Program-made: the position numbers and the translations under genes | The notes under the pieces: model-generated | The model's database searches: none | Told to the model about the DNA's origin: nothing | The model's input: the letters and a program-made list of their open reading frames with translations, nothing else | DNA from: Actinacidiphila glaucinigra | GTDB lineage: Bacteria; Actinomycetota; Actinomycetes; Streptomycetales; Streptomycetaceae | DNA: 64,000 nt | Reading direction: 5' to 3' | Assembly: GCF_900188405.1 (NCBI RefSeq) | Contig: NZ_FZOF01000003.1 | Span: 455,449-519,448 of the forward strand | Part shown: positions 1 to 10,960 of the stretch, piece by piece | Layout of the letters: each line of letters opens with the position of its first letter | How positions within the stretch are numbered: position 1 is the first letter of the stretch

Positions 1-1083
1 GAACAGCCCGAGCCGTCCGGCGTCCGGGGTCTCGGGAGACAGGGAGGCGTTGAGCCGGACGTCGTCCGCGGAGTTGAGGATGCCGAACGCGTTGGGGCCG
101 ATGACGCGCATGCCGTACGTGAGGGCCTGACGTACCAGGGCGCGCTGCCTGCGGCGGCCCTCGGCGCCGGACTCGGCGTACCCGGAGGAGATCACCAGCA
201 GGCCGAGGACGCCGTGCCGGCCGCATGCGTCGACGGCCTCGGCGACGTCGTCGGCGGGCACGGCGATCACGGCGAGGTCGACGGTGTCGGGGATCTCGGC
301 GACGGAGCGGTGGGCGGGGACGCCCTCGGGTTCGAGGGTGCGCAGGTCCTCGGGGAAGGAGCGGTTCACGGCGTGGACGCGGCCGGTGTAGCCGCCCGCG
401 ACGATGTTCCGGAGCACCCCGCGGCCGACGCCGCCGGGCCGGCGGCCGGCGCCGATGACGGCCACCGAGGCGGGGGCGAGCAGCCGCTGCACGGAGCGGG
501 CCTCGGCGCGCTGCTCGCGGGCGCGCATGACGGCGAGGGACTGCTCGGTGGGCTCCAGGTCGAACTCGAGCCGCACGACGCCGTCGGTGAAGCTGCGCTG
601 CTGGGTGTAGCCCGCGTCGGTGAAGACCTTGATCATCTTGCGGTTGGCGGGCAGCACCTCGGCGATGAAGCGGCGGATGCCCCGCTCCTGCGCCACGGCG
701 GCGATGTGCTCCATCAGGGCGGAGGCCACGCCGCGGCCCTGGTGCGCGTCCTGGACGAGGAAGGCGACCTCGGCCTCGCCGTCGTCGGTGCGGTCGTAGC
801 GCACGGTCGCGATGAACTCGCCGCCGACCAGGGCCGCCAGGCCGACGCGGTCGCGGTGGTCGTGGTGGGTGAAGCGGTGCACGTCCCGGTCGGAGAGCCG
901 GGGGTAGGGCGCGAAGAAGCGGTAGTACTTGGACTCGTCGGAGACCTTCTCGTAGAAGCTCACCAGCCGTCCCGCGTCGTCCGGCGCGATGGGCCGGACG
1001 TGCGCGATCCCCCCGTCGCGCAGGACCACGTCCGCCTCCCAGTGGACCGGGTAGTCGCGCTCTGCGTCGGACGGCGTCGTCAT
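1..1083 (-). CDS. Protein lysine acetyltransferase, GNAT plus NDP-forming acyl-CoA synthetase type (partial, 3' end off window)
   Basis: The reading frame begins at ATG 1083 and stays open to the left edge, so only about 360 N-terminal residues are present. Residues ~20-180 form a GNAT domain with an acetyl-CoA loop (QGRGVA near residue 115). From about residue 200 a Rossmann-like CoA-binding domain starts (VAVIGAGRRPGGVGRG), as in NDP-forming acyl-CoA synthetases. This GNAT-first order is the reverse of enterobacterial Pat and resembles the Streptomyces lividans PatA type known to acetylate acyl-CoA synthetases. The enzymatic role is inferred from architecture; the missing C-terminus could change the picture. 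Confidence 0.85.
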   Translation of the reverse strand, partial: MTTPSDAERDYPVHWEADVVLRDGGIAHVRPIAPDDAGRLVSFYEKVSDESKYYRFFAPYPRLSDRDVHRFTHHDHRDRVGLAALVGGEFIATVRYDRTDDGEAEVAFLVQDAHQGRGVASALMEHIAAVAQERGIRRFIAEVLPANRKMIKVFTDAGYTQQRSFTDGVVRLEFDLEPTEQSLAVMRAREQRAEARSVQRLLAPASVAVIGAGRRPGGVGRGVLRNIVAGGYTGRVHAVNRSFPEDLRTLEPEGVPAHRSVAEIPDTVDLAVIAVPADDVAEAVDACGRHGVLGLLVISSGYAESGAEGRRRQRALVRQALTYGMRVIGPNAFGILNSADDVRLNASLSPETPDAGRLGLF

Positions 1084-1162
1084 GGCCCCAGCGTACGGGC
1101 AGCCGGCCGCCGCGGGACCGGTGCGACGATGTGGTGACGGACCGGTGTCCGAGGCATGGCAG

Positions 1163-1178
1163 ACTGGTCTAGACCTCT
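1163..1178. promoter_or_regulatory. DasR operator (dre) upstream of ptsH
   Basis: The sequence actggtctagacctct matches the known dre consensus AGTGGTCTAGACCACT, with the core TGGTCTAGACC intact. It ends 27 bp before the ptsH start codon, where DasR would block the promoter. In S. coelicolor DasR represses PTS genes including ptsH and is released by glucosamine-6-phosphate. The site is seen directly; the regulation is inferred from family knowledge. Confidence 0.8.
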
Positions 1179-1204
1179 TTAGGAACGACCCGAAGGGCAA
1201 CACC

Positions 1205-1486
1205 ATGGCTGAGCGCCGCGTCACCATCGGCTGGGCCGAGGGCCTGCACGCACGTCCCGCTTCGATCTTCGTCCGCGCCGCCACCGCCTTGGGCGTCCCC
1301 GTCACCATCGCCAAGGCGGACGGCGCCCCCGTCAACGCCGCCTCGATGCTCGCCGTGCTGAGCCTGGGTGTGGCCGGCGGCGAGGAGGTCGTGCTCGCCT
1401 CCGACGCCGACGGTGCGGACGCCGCTCTGGACAGCCTGGCCAAGCTCGTCTCCGAGGGGCTGGACGAGCTCCCCGAGACCGTCTGA
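1205..1486 (+). CDS. ptsH: Phosphocarrier protein HPr
   Basis: This 93-residue cytoplasmic protein is HPr of the phosphoenolpyruvate:sugar phosphotransferase system and relays phosphate from enzyme I to sugar-specific IIA domains. The phospho-acceptor His15 lies in the motif GLHARPAS, and Ser47 sits in ASMLAVLSLG where Firmicute HPr carries the regulatory serine. The length is normal for the family. ATG 1205 is the start, following GAAGGGC. The gene stands alone, as usual in Streptomyces, between a dre site and a strong terminator. Confidence 0.97.
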   Translation: MAERRVTIGWAEGLHARPASIFVRAATALGVPVTIAKADGAPVNAASMLAVLSLGVAGGEEVVLASDADGADAALDSLAKLVSEGLDELPETV

Positions 1487-1514
1487 CGCCGCGCGCAGCC
1501 GCCCTACGGCAATA

Positions 1515-1558
1515 GGGGCGGGCCCGCGAAATCCGGCCGGATTTCGCGGGCCCGCCCC
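1515..1558 (+). terminator. Rho-independent terminator of ptsH, 44-bp perfect palindrome
   Basis: Positions 1515-1558 form a perfect inverted repeat (arms starting ggggcgggcccgcgaaat), about 29 bp after the ptsH stop. It is G+C rich and followed by only TT, as is usual for Streptomyces terminators. Confidence 0.9.
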
Positions 1559-1698
1559 TTCCCCATTTCCGCACCATTTCCGGGCGTCGCGCAGCGCGAT
1601 GCGGCGCGGAAATATCTCCACGCACAATTCCCCACTTTGTATACGGCTCTTTTGTTGCACCCGGCCGCTCGAATTGTGTACGGCGTGTTTCCGTTTCC

Positions 1699-2391
1699 TC
1701 ACCGCGCCGCGGCGCCGCGCCCCGTGCTCTGCGGCCGGCGCAGCCGGTGCACCGCCGTCGCCCGCTCCACATGGGCCGCCATCAGCTGCCGCGCCCGCTC
1801 CGCGTCACCGCGCGCCACCGCGTCCACGACCGCGCCGTGCTCCTCCCAGGACTCCACGGCGCGCCCCGGGGTGTCCACCGCGTACACCCAGGCGATCTTG
1901 TGCCGCAGCTGGGTCAGCTGTGCCACCAGGGTCGGACTGCCGGAGGCCTGGGCCAGCGTCTCGTGGAACCAGCCGTCCAGCGCCGGCAGGTCCGACAACT
2001 GGCGCCGCAGGGAACGCTCCTGGCCCAGCCGGACGAGTCCGCGCAGCACCTTCACATGGGCCTCGGTACGCCGCTGCGCCGCCCGCGCGGCGCCCAGCGG
2101 CTCCAGCAGGGCCCGGATGTCCAGCAGGTCGGCGGCCTCCTGCTCGGTGGGCTCCGCGACGGACGCCCCGGCGTGCCGGCGGGTCCGCACGAAGCCCTCG
2201 GACTCCAGGGTGCGCAGCGCCTCGCGCACCGGGACCCGCGACACCCCGTAGCGCTTGGCCAGCTGCTCCTCGGTCAGCCGGCTCCCCGGCGCGAAGAACC
2301 CGCTGACGATGTCGTCGCGGATCGCCGCGCACACCGCCCGGGCCGAAATCCGCCGGCCCGCGCCGCCGGCCCCGTTCACGTCCGACCCCAC
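1699..2391 (-). CDS. GntR family (FadR/FCD subfamily) transcriptional regulator
   Basis: About 230 residues. An N-terminal winged helix-turn-helix (EEQLAKRYGVSRVPVREALR) is followed by an all-helical FCD effector domain with the usual Asp/His positions (DGWFHETL; EEHGAVVDAV). I chose GTG 2391 because AAAGGAA lies 9 bp upstream; the frame also offers ATG 2433, which has no good ribosome site. FCD regulators usually respond to small organic acids or sugar acids. No catabolic gene is adjacent in the same orientation, so the target is unknown. Confidence 0.85.
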   Translation of the reverse strand: MGSDVNGAGGAGRRISARAVCAAIRDDIVSGFFAPGSRLTEEQLAKRYGVSRVPVREALRTLESEGFVRTRRHAGASVAEPTEQEAADLLDIRALLEPLGAARAAQRRTEAHVKVLRGLVRLGQERSLRRQLSDLPALDGWFHETLAQASGSPTLVAQLTQLRHKIAWVYAVDTPGRAVESWEEHGAVVDAVARGDAERARQLMAAHVERATAVHRLRRPQSTGRGAAAR

Positions 2392-2560
2392 ATCGCAGGT
2401 TCCTTTCGGTGCGCGCCGACCGCCCCCTTTCATCCCCGCGTAACGGAGGAGCCGGCGTTTCTGGCGCGACTCTATTCCAGCACGGCGCCGATTCCGACGG
2501 CCGCCCTGAATTCATGGAGCATTTTTGGACACACCCGCGGCCGGGAAGCGCCGGCATGCC

Positions 2561-2590
2561 GAAGGCCCCGGCGGGGGAACCGGGGCCTTC
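2561..2590 (-). terminator. Terminator of the M23 peptidase gene
   Basis: An 11-bp perfect stem (gaaggccccgg / ccggggccttc) with an 8-nt loop lies 36 bp past the peptidase stop codon. Confidence 0.75.
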
Positions 2591-2625
2591 GTGTGGGGGG
2601 GGAGGGAAATGGCTCGGATACGGGC

Positions 2626-3399
2626 TCAGATGCGGACGCCCTTGGAGCGCAGGTACCCCAGCGGGTCCACGTCGCTTCCGTAGGACGGGGTCGTACGGGC
2701 CTCGAAGTGCAGATGCGGCCCGGTCACGTTGCCGGTGGCGCCCGACAGGCCGATCTGCTGACCCGCGGAGACGGTCTGGCCCACGGACACGCCCAGGGAG
2801 GACAGGTGGCCGTACTGGGTGTACATGCCGTCCGCGTGGCGGATCACGATGTTGTTGCCGTACGAGCCGCCCCAGCCCGCCTCGACGACGGTGCCGGCAC
2901 CGGCGGCGTGCACCGGGGTGCCGGTGGAGGCCACGAAGTCCACACCGGTGTGGTAGCCGGAGGACCACAGGCCGCTGGTCGCGCGGTAGGGCGTGCCGAT
3001 GGAGCCGGCGACGGGCACGACCCAGCCGCCGAGCGCGGCGCGGCCGGCCGCGGCACTGCGCGACGCGTGCGCGGTGGCGCTCTCCCGGGCCGCCTTGGCC
3101 TTGGCGGCCTTGGCGGCCTTGGCCGCGGCCTCCTTGGCGGCGCGCTCACGGGCGGCACGCTCGGCCCGCGCGACGTGGGCGGCGTGCTGCTTCCGGGCGA
3201 CGACGGCGGCCCGGTGCTGGGCCGACGCCTGGTCGGCGAGGTGCGTGGCCAGGTCCCCGGCGACGGCGGCGCAGCGGGCGAAGGCGGAACCCTCGGTCCG
3301 GGCGTCGGCGGCCGCGGCGGGCACGACGAACGCGCCGGTGGTGACGGTGGTCAGCGCGGCGGCGCCGGCCAGGGTGGAGCGTATGGAGAACGACCGCAT
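2626..3399 (-). CDS. Secreted M23 family metallopeptidase (LytM-like)
   Basis: The 257-residue protein has an N-terminal signal peptide ending near AAAADA, a Lys/Ala/Arg-rich stretch of about 75 residues likely to be helical, and a C-terminal M23 domain. Zinc ligands are visible in YHTGVDF (HxxxD) and HLHFE (HxH), so the enzyme should be active. M23 enzymes cut peptide cross-links in peptidoglycan, here outside the membrane. ATG 3399 is chosen because the signal peptide begins there. The gene is preceded by a c-di-AMP riboswitch, which links its expression to osmotic or cell-wall state. Confidence 0.93.
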   Translation of the reverse strand: MRSFSIRSTLAGAAALTTVTTGAFVVPAAAADARTEGSAFARCAAVAGDLATHLADQASAQHRAAVVARKQHAAHVARAERAARERAAKEAAAKAAKAAKAKAARESATAHASRSAAAGRAALGGWVVPVAGSIGTPYRATSGLWSSGYHTGVDFVASTGTPVHAAGAGTVVEAGWGGSYGNNIVIRHADGMYTQYGHLSSLGVSVGQTVSAGQQIGLSGATGNVTGPHLHFEARTTPSYGSDVDPLGYLRSKGVRI

Positions 3400-3426
3400 G
3401 GGCAGGCGGAGATCCTTTCCTTCCTT

Positions 3427-3564
3427 CTCGCCTACCGGGTTAGCTGACGGGTTCGGAGCAGGAAGGTCTCCTACGGGCAGCGGCACGCCGCCCGATTCAC
3501 CCCAGGGACATCTCAGGTGGGTCCCCGGCTCCCCAGGCTCACGCCCGACGGGGACTCGGCGATC
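3427..3564 (-). promoter_or_regulatory. Cyclic di-AMP riboswitch (ydaO-yuaA type)
   Basis: Read on the minus strand, the leader holds the conserved ydaO elements in order: gagccggggaccca, ggggtgaatcggg, cctgctccgaacccgtcagc, and gctaacccggtaggcgag. P1 pairs the 5' tcgcc (3558-3563) with the 3' ggcga (3428-3432). The aptamer ends 27 bp before the M23 start. Known ydaO riboswitches turn expression off when c-di-AMP is bound, and Streptomyces uses them before cell-wall hydrolase genes. The aptamer is read from sequence; the off-switch behaviour is from the family. Confidence 0.92.
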
Positions 3565-3758
3565 GTTGCTCCGGTGCCGCGGGTGGCGGCTGATTCCGCC
3601 GGGCAACCCGAGGACGCTAACCGTGCGTTGCTCCCGGATCCAAAAAAATCCGGCAATATGTGCGGGATGCCACACCCGCCGCCAACCGGTCGCAACCGTC
3701 CGCAACACCGCAGCTCCCCGGCGGTGCGCGCCCCTGCGGGAGGGCACAGGCGCGCCGC

Positions 3759-3789
3759 GGCCCCGGGCGCCGCGAGGGCACCCGGGGCC
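3759..3789 (-). terminator. Likely terminator after the M16 operon
   Basis: A 9-bp perfect stem (ggccccggg / cccggggcc) with a 13-nt loop lies 25 bp past the stop of the downstream M16 gene. The rest of 3565-3813 shows no gene; an A/T-rich patch near 3641-3660 probably lies at the promoter of the riboswitch transcript. Confidence 0.6.
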
Positions 3790-3813
3790 ACGGTGGGCGG
3801 TGGGCGGTGCCGG

Positions 3814-5205
3814 TCAGCCGCCCGTGACGACCTCGACCGGGCCGATGCCCAGCTCGCGGATCGGGTCCGCGATGACGGAGGCGTCGCCGACGAGGACGAC
3901 CACGAGCCGGTCCAGGGGGAAGGCGTTGACGGCCGCGGCCGTCGCCTCGACCGTGCCGGTGGCGGCCAGCCGCTCGTAGAGCCGGGCCTGGAAGTCGTCC
4001 GGCAGGGACTGCTCGACCTGGTCGGCGAAGGTCCCGGCCACCGCCGAGGCCGTCTCGTAGCGAAGCGGGGCGACGCCCACGAGGTTCTGCACGGCGGCGT
4101 CGCGCTCCTCGTCGGTGAGCCCCTCCGCCGCCAGGGTGCGCAGCACCTGCCAGGTGTCGGCCAGCGCGGGCGCGGTGACGTCGGTCGCCACGGACCCGCT
4201 GATGCCGAGCAGGGAGACGCCGGTGCCCTCCGGAGTGGAGAGCAGCACCTGCCCGAAGGCCCGCACGCCGTACGTGTAGCCCTTCTCCTCGCGCAGGACG
4301 CGGTCCAGGCGCGAGGTCAGCGTGCCGCCGAGGCAGTACGTGCCGAGCACCTGGGCGGCCCAGACGGGGTCGTGGCGGTCCGCGCCGGCACGGCCGATGA
4401 GCACCTGGGTCTGGACGGACCCGGGCCGGTCGACGATCACGACGCGTCCGGTGTCGTCCGCGGTGATCGCGGGCAGCGGGCGGCGCTCGGCGGGCTTGCC
4501 GCTCCACTCCCCCAGCGTGCTCTCCAGCAGCGCGTCCAGGTCGATCCCGGCGAGGTCGCCGACCACGACGACCGTCGAGGTGGACGGCCGTACGTGCGTG
4601 TCGTAGAAGGCGCGGACGGCGGCCGCGTCGATGCGCGCGACCGTCTCCTCGGTGCCCTGGCGCGGCCGGGAGCAGCGCAGGTCGGCGGCGAAGAGCTCCT
4701 TGGACAGCGCCATGGCGGCACGCCGCGCGGGGTTGGCCAGCTCGTGCGGGATCTCGTCGAGGCGGTTGCGCACCAGCCGCTCGACCTCGCCGTCCGGGAA
4801 CGCCGGGGCGCGCAGCGCGTCGGCGAGCAGGCCGAGGCCCTTGTCGAGCCGGGAGACCGGGACCTCCAGGGAGACCCGGACGCCGGCGTGGTCGGCGTGG
4901 GCGTCGAGGGTGGCCCCGCAACGCTCCAGCTCGGCGGCGAACTCCTCGGCACTGTGCTTGTCGGTGCCCTCGGACAGGGCCCGCGCCATCATCGTGGCGA
5001 GGCCGTCCAGCCCGTCGGGCTCGGCGTCGAGCGGCGCCGCGAGCAGCACCTCGACCGCGACGACCTTCTGCCCGGGCCGCCGGCTGCGCAGCACCGTCAG
5101 CCCGTTGGGCAGCGTGGACCGCTCGGGGGCCGGGAAGTCCCAGGGCTTGGGCTGCCCCGGCCGCGGCTGGGGGTGGAACGTCATGGTGGTGTGGACGTCG
5201 GTCAC
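3814..5205 (-). CDS. M16 family peptidase homologue, non-catalytic subunit
   Basis: The 463-residue protein has the two-lobed M16 (pitrilysin/processing peptidase) fold: an N-terminal lobe starting at RSTLPNGLTVL and a C-terminal lobe with the substrate-binding R/Y motif (GGTLTSRLDRVLREEKGYTYG). The zinc motif HxxEH is absent; the equivalent position reads GLATMMARALSEG. It therefore matches the inactive partner of two-subunit M16 enzymes. GTG 5205 overlaps the stop of the upstream M16 gene (GTGA), so the two are translationally coupled. No signal peptide is seen, so the complex is probably cytoplasmic. Confidence 0.9.
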   Translation of the reverse strand: MTDVHTTMTFHPQPRPGQPKPWDFPAPERSTLPNGLTVLRSRRPGQKVVAVEVLLAAPLDAEPDGLDGLATMMARALSEGTDKHSAEEFAAELERCGATLDAHADHAGVRVSLEVPVSRLDKGLGLLADALRAPAFPDGEVERLVRNRLDEIPHELANPARRAAMALSKELFAADLRCSRPRQGTEETVARIDAAAVRAFYDTHVRPSTSTVVVVGDLAGIDLDALLESTLGEWSGKPAERRPLPAITADDTGRVVIVDRPGSVQTQVLIGRAGADRHDPVWAAQVLGTYCLGGTLTSRLDRVLREEKGYTYGVRAFGQVLLSTPEGTGVSLLGISGSVATDVTAPALADTWQVLRTLAAEGLTDEERDAAVQNLVGVAPLRYETASAVAGTFADQVEQSLPDDFQARLYERLAATGTVEATAAAVNAFPLDRLVVVLVGDASVIADPIRELGIGPVEVVTGG

Positions 5206-6554
5206 TGGTCCGCGCCCTCCTCGTCCTCGTCGGAGTCCTCGCCGGCCGGGGCCGGCGAGGACGTGGGCTCGTAGACCAGTGCCGCGCGGTTGTCGGGCCG
5301 CAGGGTGGCCGCCGCGACGGCGCGCACCTCGTCGGCGGTGATGTCCAGGATGCGCTTGACGGCGGTCAGGGCCAGCTGCGGGTCGCCGAACAGCACGGCG
5401 TACCGGCACAGTTCGTCGGCGCGGCCGCCGACGGTGGCGAGCCGGTCCAGCCACTCGCGCTCGAGCTGGGCCTGGGCCCGCTCCATCTCCTCCGGGGTCG
5501 GGCCCTCCTCGGCGAAGCGGGCCAGCTCCTCGTCGACGGCCGCCTCGACGGCGGGCACCTCGACGCCGCTGGACGTCTTCACGTCGAGCCAGCCGAGCGA
5601 CGGCGCCCCGGCCAGCCGCAGCAGGCCGAAGCCGGCCGCGACGGCGCTGCGGTCCCGGCGCACCAGGCGGTTGTGCAGCCGCGAGGACTCCCCGCCGCCG
5701 AGCACGGTCAGCGCCAGGTCCGCGGCGTCGGCCTCGCGGGTGCCGTCGTGCGGCAGCCGGTAGGCGGCCATCAGCGCGCGCGAGGGGACGTCCTCCTCGA
5801 CGACCTCGCGCAGCTGCCCGCCCATCACCCCGGGGAGTGATCCGTCACGGGGCGCCGGCTTGCCGTCGTGGGCCGGGATGGTCCCGAAGTACTTCTCGAT
5901 CCAGGCCAGGGTCTGTTCCGGGTCGATGTCGCCGACGACCGCGAGGACGGCGTTGTTCGGCGCGTAGTACGTCCGGAAGAAGGCCCGGGCGTCCTCCAGG
6001 GAGGCGGCGTCCAGGTCCGCCATCGAGCCGATGGGGGTGTGGTGGTACGGGTGCCCGTCCGGGTACGCCATCGCCGTCAGGCGCTCGAAGGCGGTGCCGT
6101 AGGGGACGTTGTCGTACCGCTGGCGGCGCTCGTTCTTGACCACGTCGCGCTGGTTGTCCAGGCTCTGCAGATCCAGCGCGGACAGCAGACTGCCCATGCG
6201 GTCGGCCTCGAGCCAGAGCGCGAGCTCCAACTGGTGGGTCGGCATGGTCTCGAAGTAGTTGGTGCGCTCGAAGCTGGTGGTGCCGTTGAGGGAACCGCCG
6301 GCGGACTGGACCAGTTCGAAGTGGCCGTTGCCCGTGACGTTCGCGGAACCCTGGAACATCAAGTGCTCGAAGAGGTGGGCGAGTCCGGTACGGCCCTTCA
6401 CCTCGTGGCGGGAACCGACGTCGTACCAGAGGCAGACCGCGGCGACCGGGGTGAGGTGGTCCTCGGAGAGCACGACGCGCAGGCCGTTCGCCAGGCGGTG
6501 CTCGGTCGCGGTGAGGCCGCCGGATTCTGCCTCCGGCGTGGCCGTGTGACCCAT
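5202..6554 (-). CDS. M16 family zinc metallopeptidase, catalytic subunit
   Basis: The 450-residue protein carries the inverted zinc motif HxxEH as TGLAHLFEHLMFQGS, with the third ligand Glu in DVVKNERRQRYDN. The second lobe has GGGESSRLHNRLVRRDRS. It likely degrades peptides inside a clamshell formed with the next gene's product. ATG 6554 is chosen because the M16 fold begins soon after (EHRLANGLRVVL). It is transcribed divergently from parC with a 206-bp gap, and its stop overlaps the start of the non-catalytic partner by 4 bp. Confidence 0.93.
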   Translation of the reverse strand: MGHTATPEAESGGLTATEHRLANGLRVVLSEDHLTPVAAVCLWYDVGSRHEVKGRTGLAHLFEHLMFQGSANVTGNGHFELVQSAGGSLNGTTSFERTNYFETMPTHQLELALWLEADRMGSLLSALDLQSLDNQRDVVKNERRQRYDNVPYGTAFERLTAMAYPDGHPYHHTPIGSMADLDAASLEDARAFFRTYYAPNNAVLAVVGDIDPEQTLAWIEKYFGTIPAHDGKPAPRDGSLPGVMGGQLREVVEEDVPSRALMAAYRLPHDGTREADAADLALTVLGGGESSRLHNRLVRRDRSAVAAGFGLLRLAGAPSLGWLDVKTSSGVEVPAVEAAVDEELARFAEEGPTPEEMERAQAQLEREWLDRLATVGGRADELCRYAVLFGDPQLALTAVKRILDITADEVRAVAAATLRPDNRAALVYEPTSSPAPAGEDSDEDEEGADQ

Positions 6555-6760
6555 GGGCAAGCTGTCCTTCCGGTCGCGTACTCGTTGTTTTGTGCTGAGA
6601 CCTGCCACTCTAGGCAGCGGACAAACGGCCCGCGAAGTTCCCGTCACCGCCACGTATGAGCCGGGGGGGTGGTCCGGACTGTCGGTGGGGCGGTCCACAA
6701 TGGTCCGCGTCAGTCCCGTGTCCTTATCCGATGAGGTCCAGCCGAAGGAGCAGCGCCCTG

Positions 6761-9211
<2,451 letters not shown>

Positions 9212-9230
9212 CCGGCGGGCCCACAGCGAT

Positions 9231-9267
9231 GAGGGGCGCGGCACCCGGTGCGGGTGCCGCGCCCCTC
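9231..9267. terminator. Bidirectional terminator between parC and the GH13 gene
   Basis: A perfect 16-bp stem (gaggggcgcggcaccc / gggtgccgcgcccctc) with a 5-nt loop lies between two convergent genes, 20 bp after parC and 44 bp after the glucosidase stop. Confidence 0.9.
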
Positions 9268-9310
9268 GGCGTACGCGGTGTCAGGGCGCGTACGCCCCCG
9301 TCCCGCCGGA

Positions 9311-10930
9311 TCAGGCCGGGTCGTCCAGGCGCAGCCAGACACAGGTGTCCCGGGGCAGTCGGCCGTCCTCGGCGAGCGGGCCGCTGGCCAGCAGGAGCCG
9401 CCGGTGCGCGGGGAGCGCGACGGCGTCCGCGGACAGGTTGAGCACGCAGGCGAAGCCGCCCGCACGGCGGAAGGCGAGCACGTCCCCGGGACCGTCGAGC
9501 CAGTCCATCGGGCCCTCGCCGAGGCCGGGTTCGGCACGGCGGAGCTCCAGCGCCGTCCGGTACAGGCTCAGCATGGAGCCGGGGTCCGTCTCCTGCGCCT
9601 CGGCGGTGTAGCGCGCCCAGTCCGCCGGCTGCGGCAGCCAGGGGTGATCGCCCCCGAAGCCGTACGGCGGTGCCTCACCCGACCAGGGCAGCGGCACCCG
9701 GCAGCCGTCGCGGCCCGGGTCGGTGCCGCCGGAGCGGAAGTACATCGGGTCCTGCAGCAGTTCTGCCGGGATGTCCTCGACCTCGGGCAGCCCCAGCTCC
9801 TCGCCCTGGAAGAGGTAGACCGAACCGGGCAGGGCCAGGGTCAGCAGGGCGGCGGCGCGGGCGCGCCGGGTGCCGAGCTCCAGGTCCGTGGGGATGCCGT
9901 GGGCCTTGGCGGCGAAGGCGAAGCCGGTGTCCCGGCGCCCGTAGCGGGTGACGGTCCGGGTGACGTCGTGGTTGGCCAGCACCCAGGTGGCCGGCGCGCC
10001 GACCGGGGCGTGCGCGGCAAGGGTCCCGTCGATGGAGGCGCGCAGCCGCTCCGGTTCCCAGGGGCAGGCCAGGAAGTCGAAGTTGAAGGCGGTGTGCAGC
10101 TCGTCGGGACGCAGGTAGCGGGCGAAGCGCTCGGTGTCCGGCAGCCACACCTCCCCGATCAGCACACCGTCGTAGGGGTCGGCGACGGTCCGCCACGAGC
10201 GGTAGATGTCGTGCAGCTCGTCGCGGTCGATGTAGGGGTGCGGGTCGGTGCCCTCCACGAAGTCGGGCAGGTCCGGGTCCTTGGCGACCATGGCGGCGGA
10301 GTCGATGCGCACCCCCGCCACGCCGCGGTCGAACCAGAAGCGCAGCACGTCCTCGTGCTCCTGCCGCACGGCGGGGTGGGACCAGTTGAGGTCGGGCTGC
10401 TCCGGGGCGAACAGGTGCAGGTACCAGTCGCCGTCCGGGAGCCGGGTCCAGGCGGAACCGCCGAACTGGGAGCGCCAGCCGTTGGGCGGCAGTTCGCCGT
10501 CCTCGCCGCGGCCGGTGCGGAAGTGGAACAGCTTGCGCTCGGCGCTGCCCGGCCCAGCGTCGAGGGCCGCCCGGAACCACACGTGCCGGTCGGAGACGTG
10601 GTTGGGGACGATGTCGACGATGGTGCGGATGCCCAGGGCGCGCGCTTCGGCGATCAGTTTCTCGGCGTCAGCCAGGGTGCCGAACGCCGGGTCGATGGCG
10701 CGGTAGTCGGCGACGTCGTAGCCGCCGTCGGCCATCGGCGAGGGGTACCAGGGGCTGAACCAGAGCGCGTCCACGCCCAGCGCGGCCAGGTACGGCAGTC
10801 TGGACCGCACCCCGGCGAGGTCGCCGGTGCCGTCCGCGTCTCCGTCGGCGAAGCTGCGTGCGTACACCTGGTAGATGGCGGCGCCGCGCCACCACGCGTC
10901 GGTGGCCTCGGCCGGGTGGGTGTCTGCCAC
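9311..10930 (-). CDS. GH13 alpha-glucosidase (oligo-alpha-glucosidase type)
   Basis: The 539-residue protein has the GH13 TIM-barrel motifs in order: region I DIVPNH, region II GVRIDSAAM (catalytic Asp), region III LIGEVW (acid Glu), and region IV LANHDVTR. No signal peptide is present, so it acts in the cytoplasm on oligosaccharides brought in by the ABC transporter encoded upstream. GTG 10930 is preceded by AAAGGACC. The family fits alpha-glucosidase or oligo-1,6-glucosidase; the exact linkage cannot be read from sequence. It is the last gene of the LacI-controlled unit. Confidence 0.92.
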   Translation of the reverse strand: MADTHPAEATDAWWRGAAIYQVYARSFADGDADGTGDLAGVRSRLPYLAALGVDALWFSPWYPSPMADGGYDVADYRAIDPAFGTLADAEKLIAEARALGIRTIVDIVPNHVSDRHVWFRAALDAGPGSAERKLFHFRTGRGEDGELPPNGWRSQFGGSAWTRLPDGDWYLHLFAPEQPDLNWSHPAVRQEHEDVLRFWFDRGVAGVRIDSAAMVAKDPDLPDFVEGTDPHPYIDRDELHDIYRSWRTVADPYDGVLIGEVWLPDTERFARYLRPDELHTAFNFDFLACPWEPERLRASIDGTLAAHAPVGAPATWVLANHDVTRTVTRYGRRDTGFAFAAKAHGIPTDLELGTRRARAAALLTLALPGSVYLFQGEELGLPEVEDIPAELLQDPMYFRSGGTDPGRDGCRVPLPWSGEAPPYGFGGDHPWLPQPADWARYTAEAQETDPGSMLSLYRTALELRRAEPGLGEGPMDWLDGPGDVLAFRRAGGFACVLNLSADAVALPAHRRLLLASGPLAEDGRLPRDTCVWLRLDDPA

Positions 10931-10960
10931 GTGACTGGTCCTTTCGGGCAGCTGGGACCG

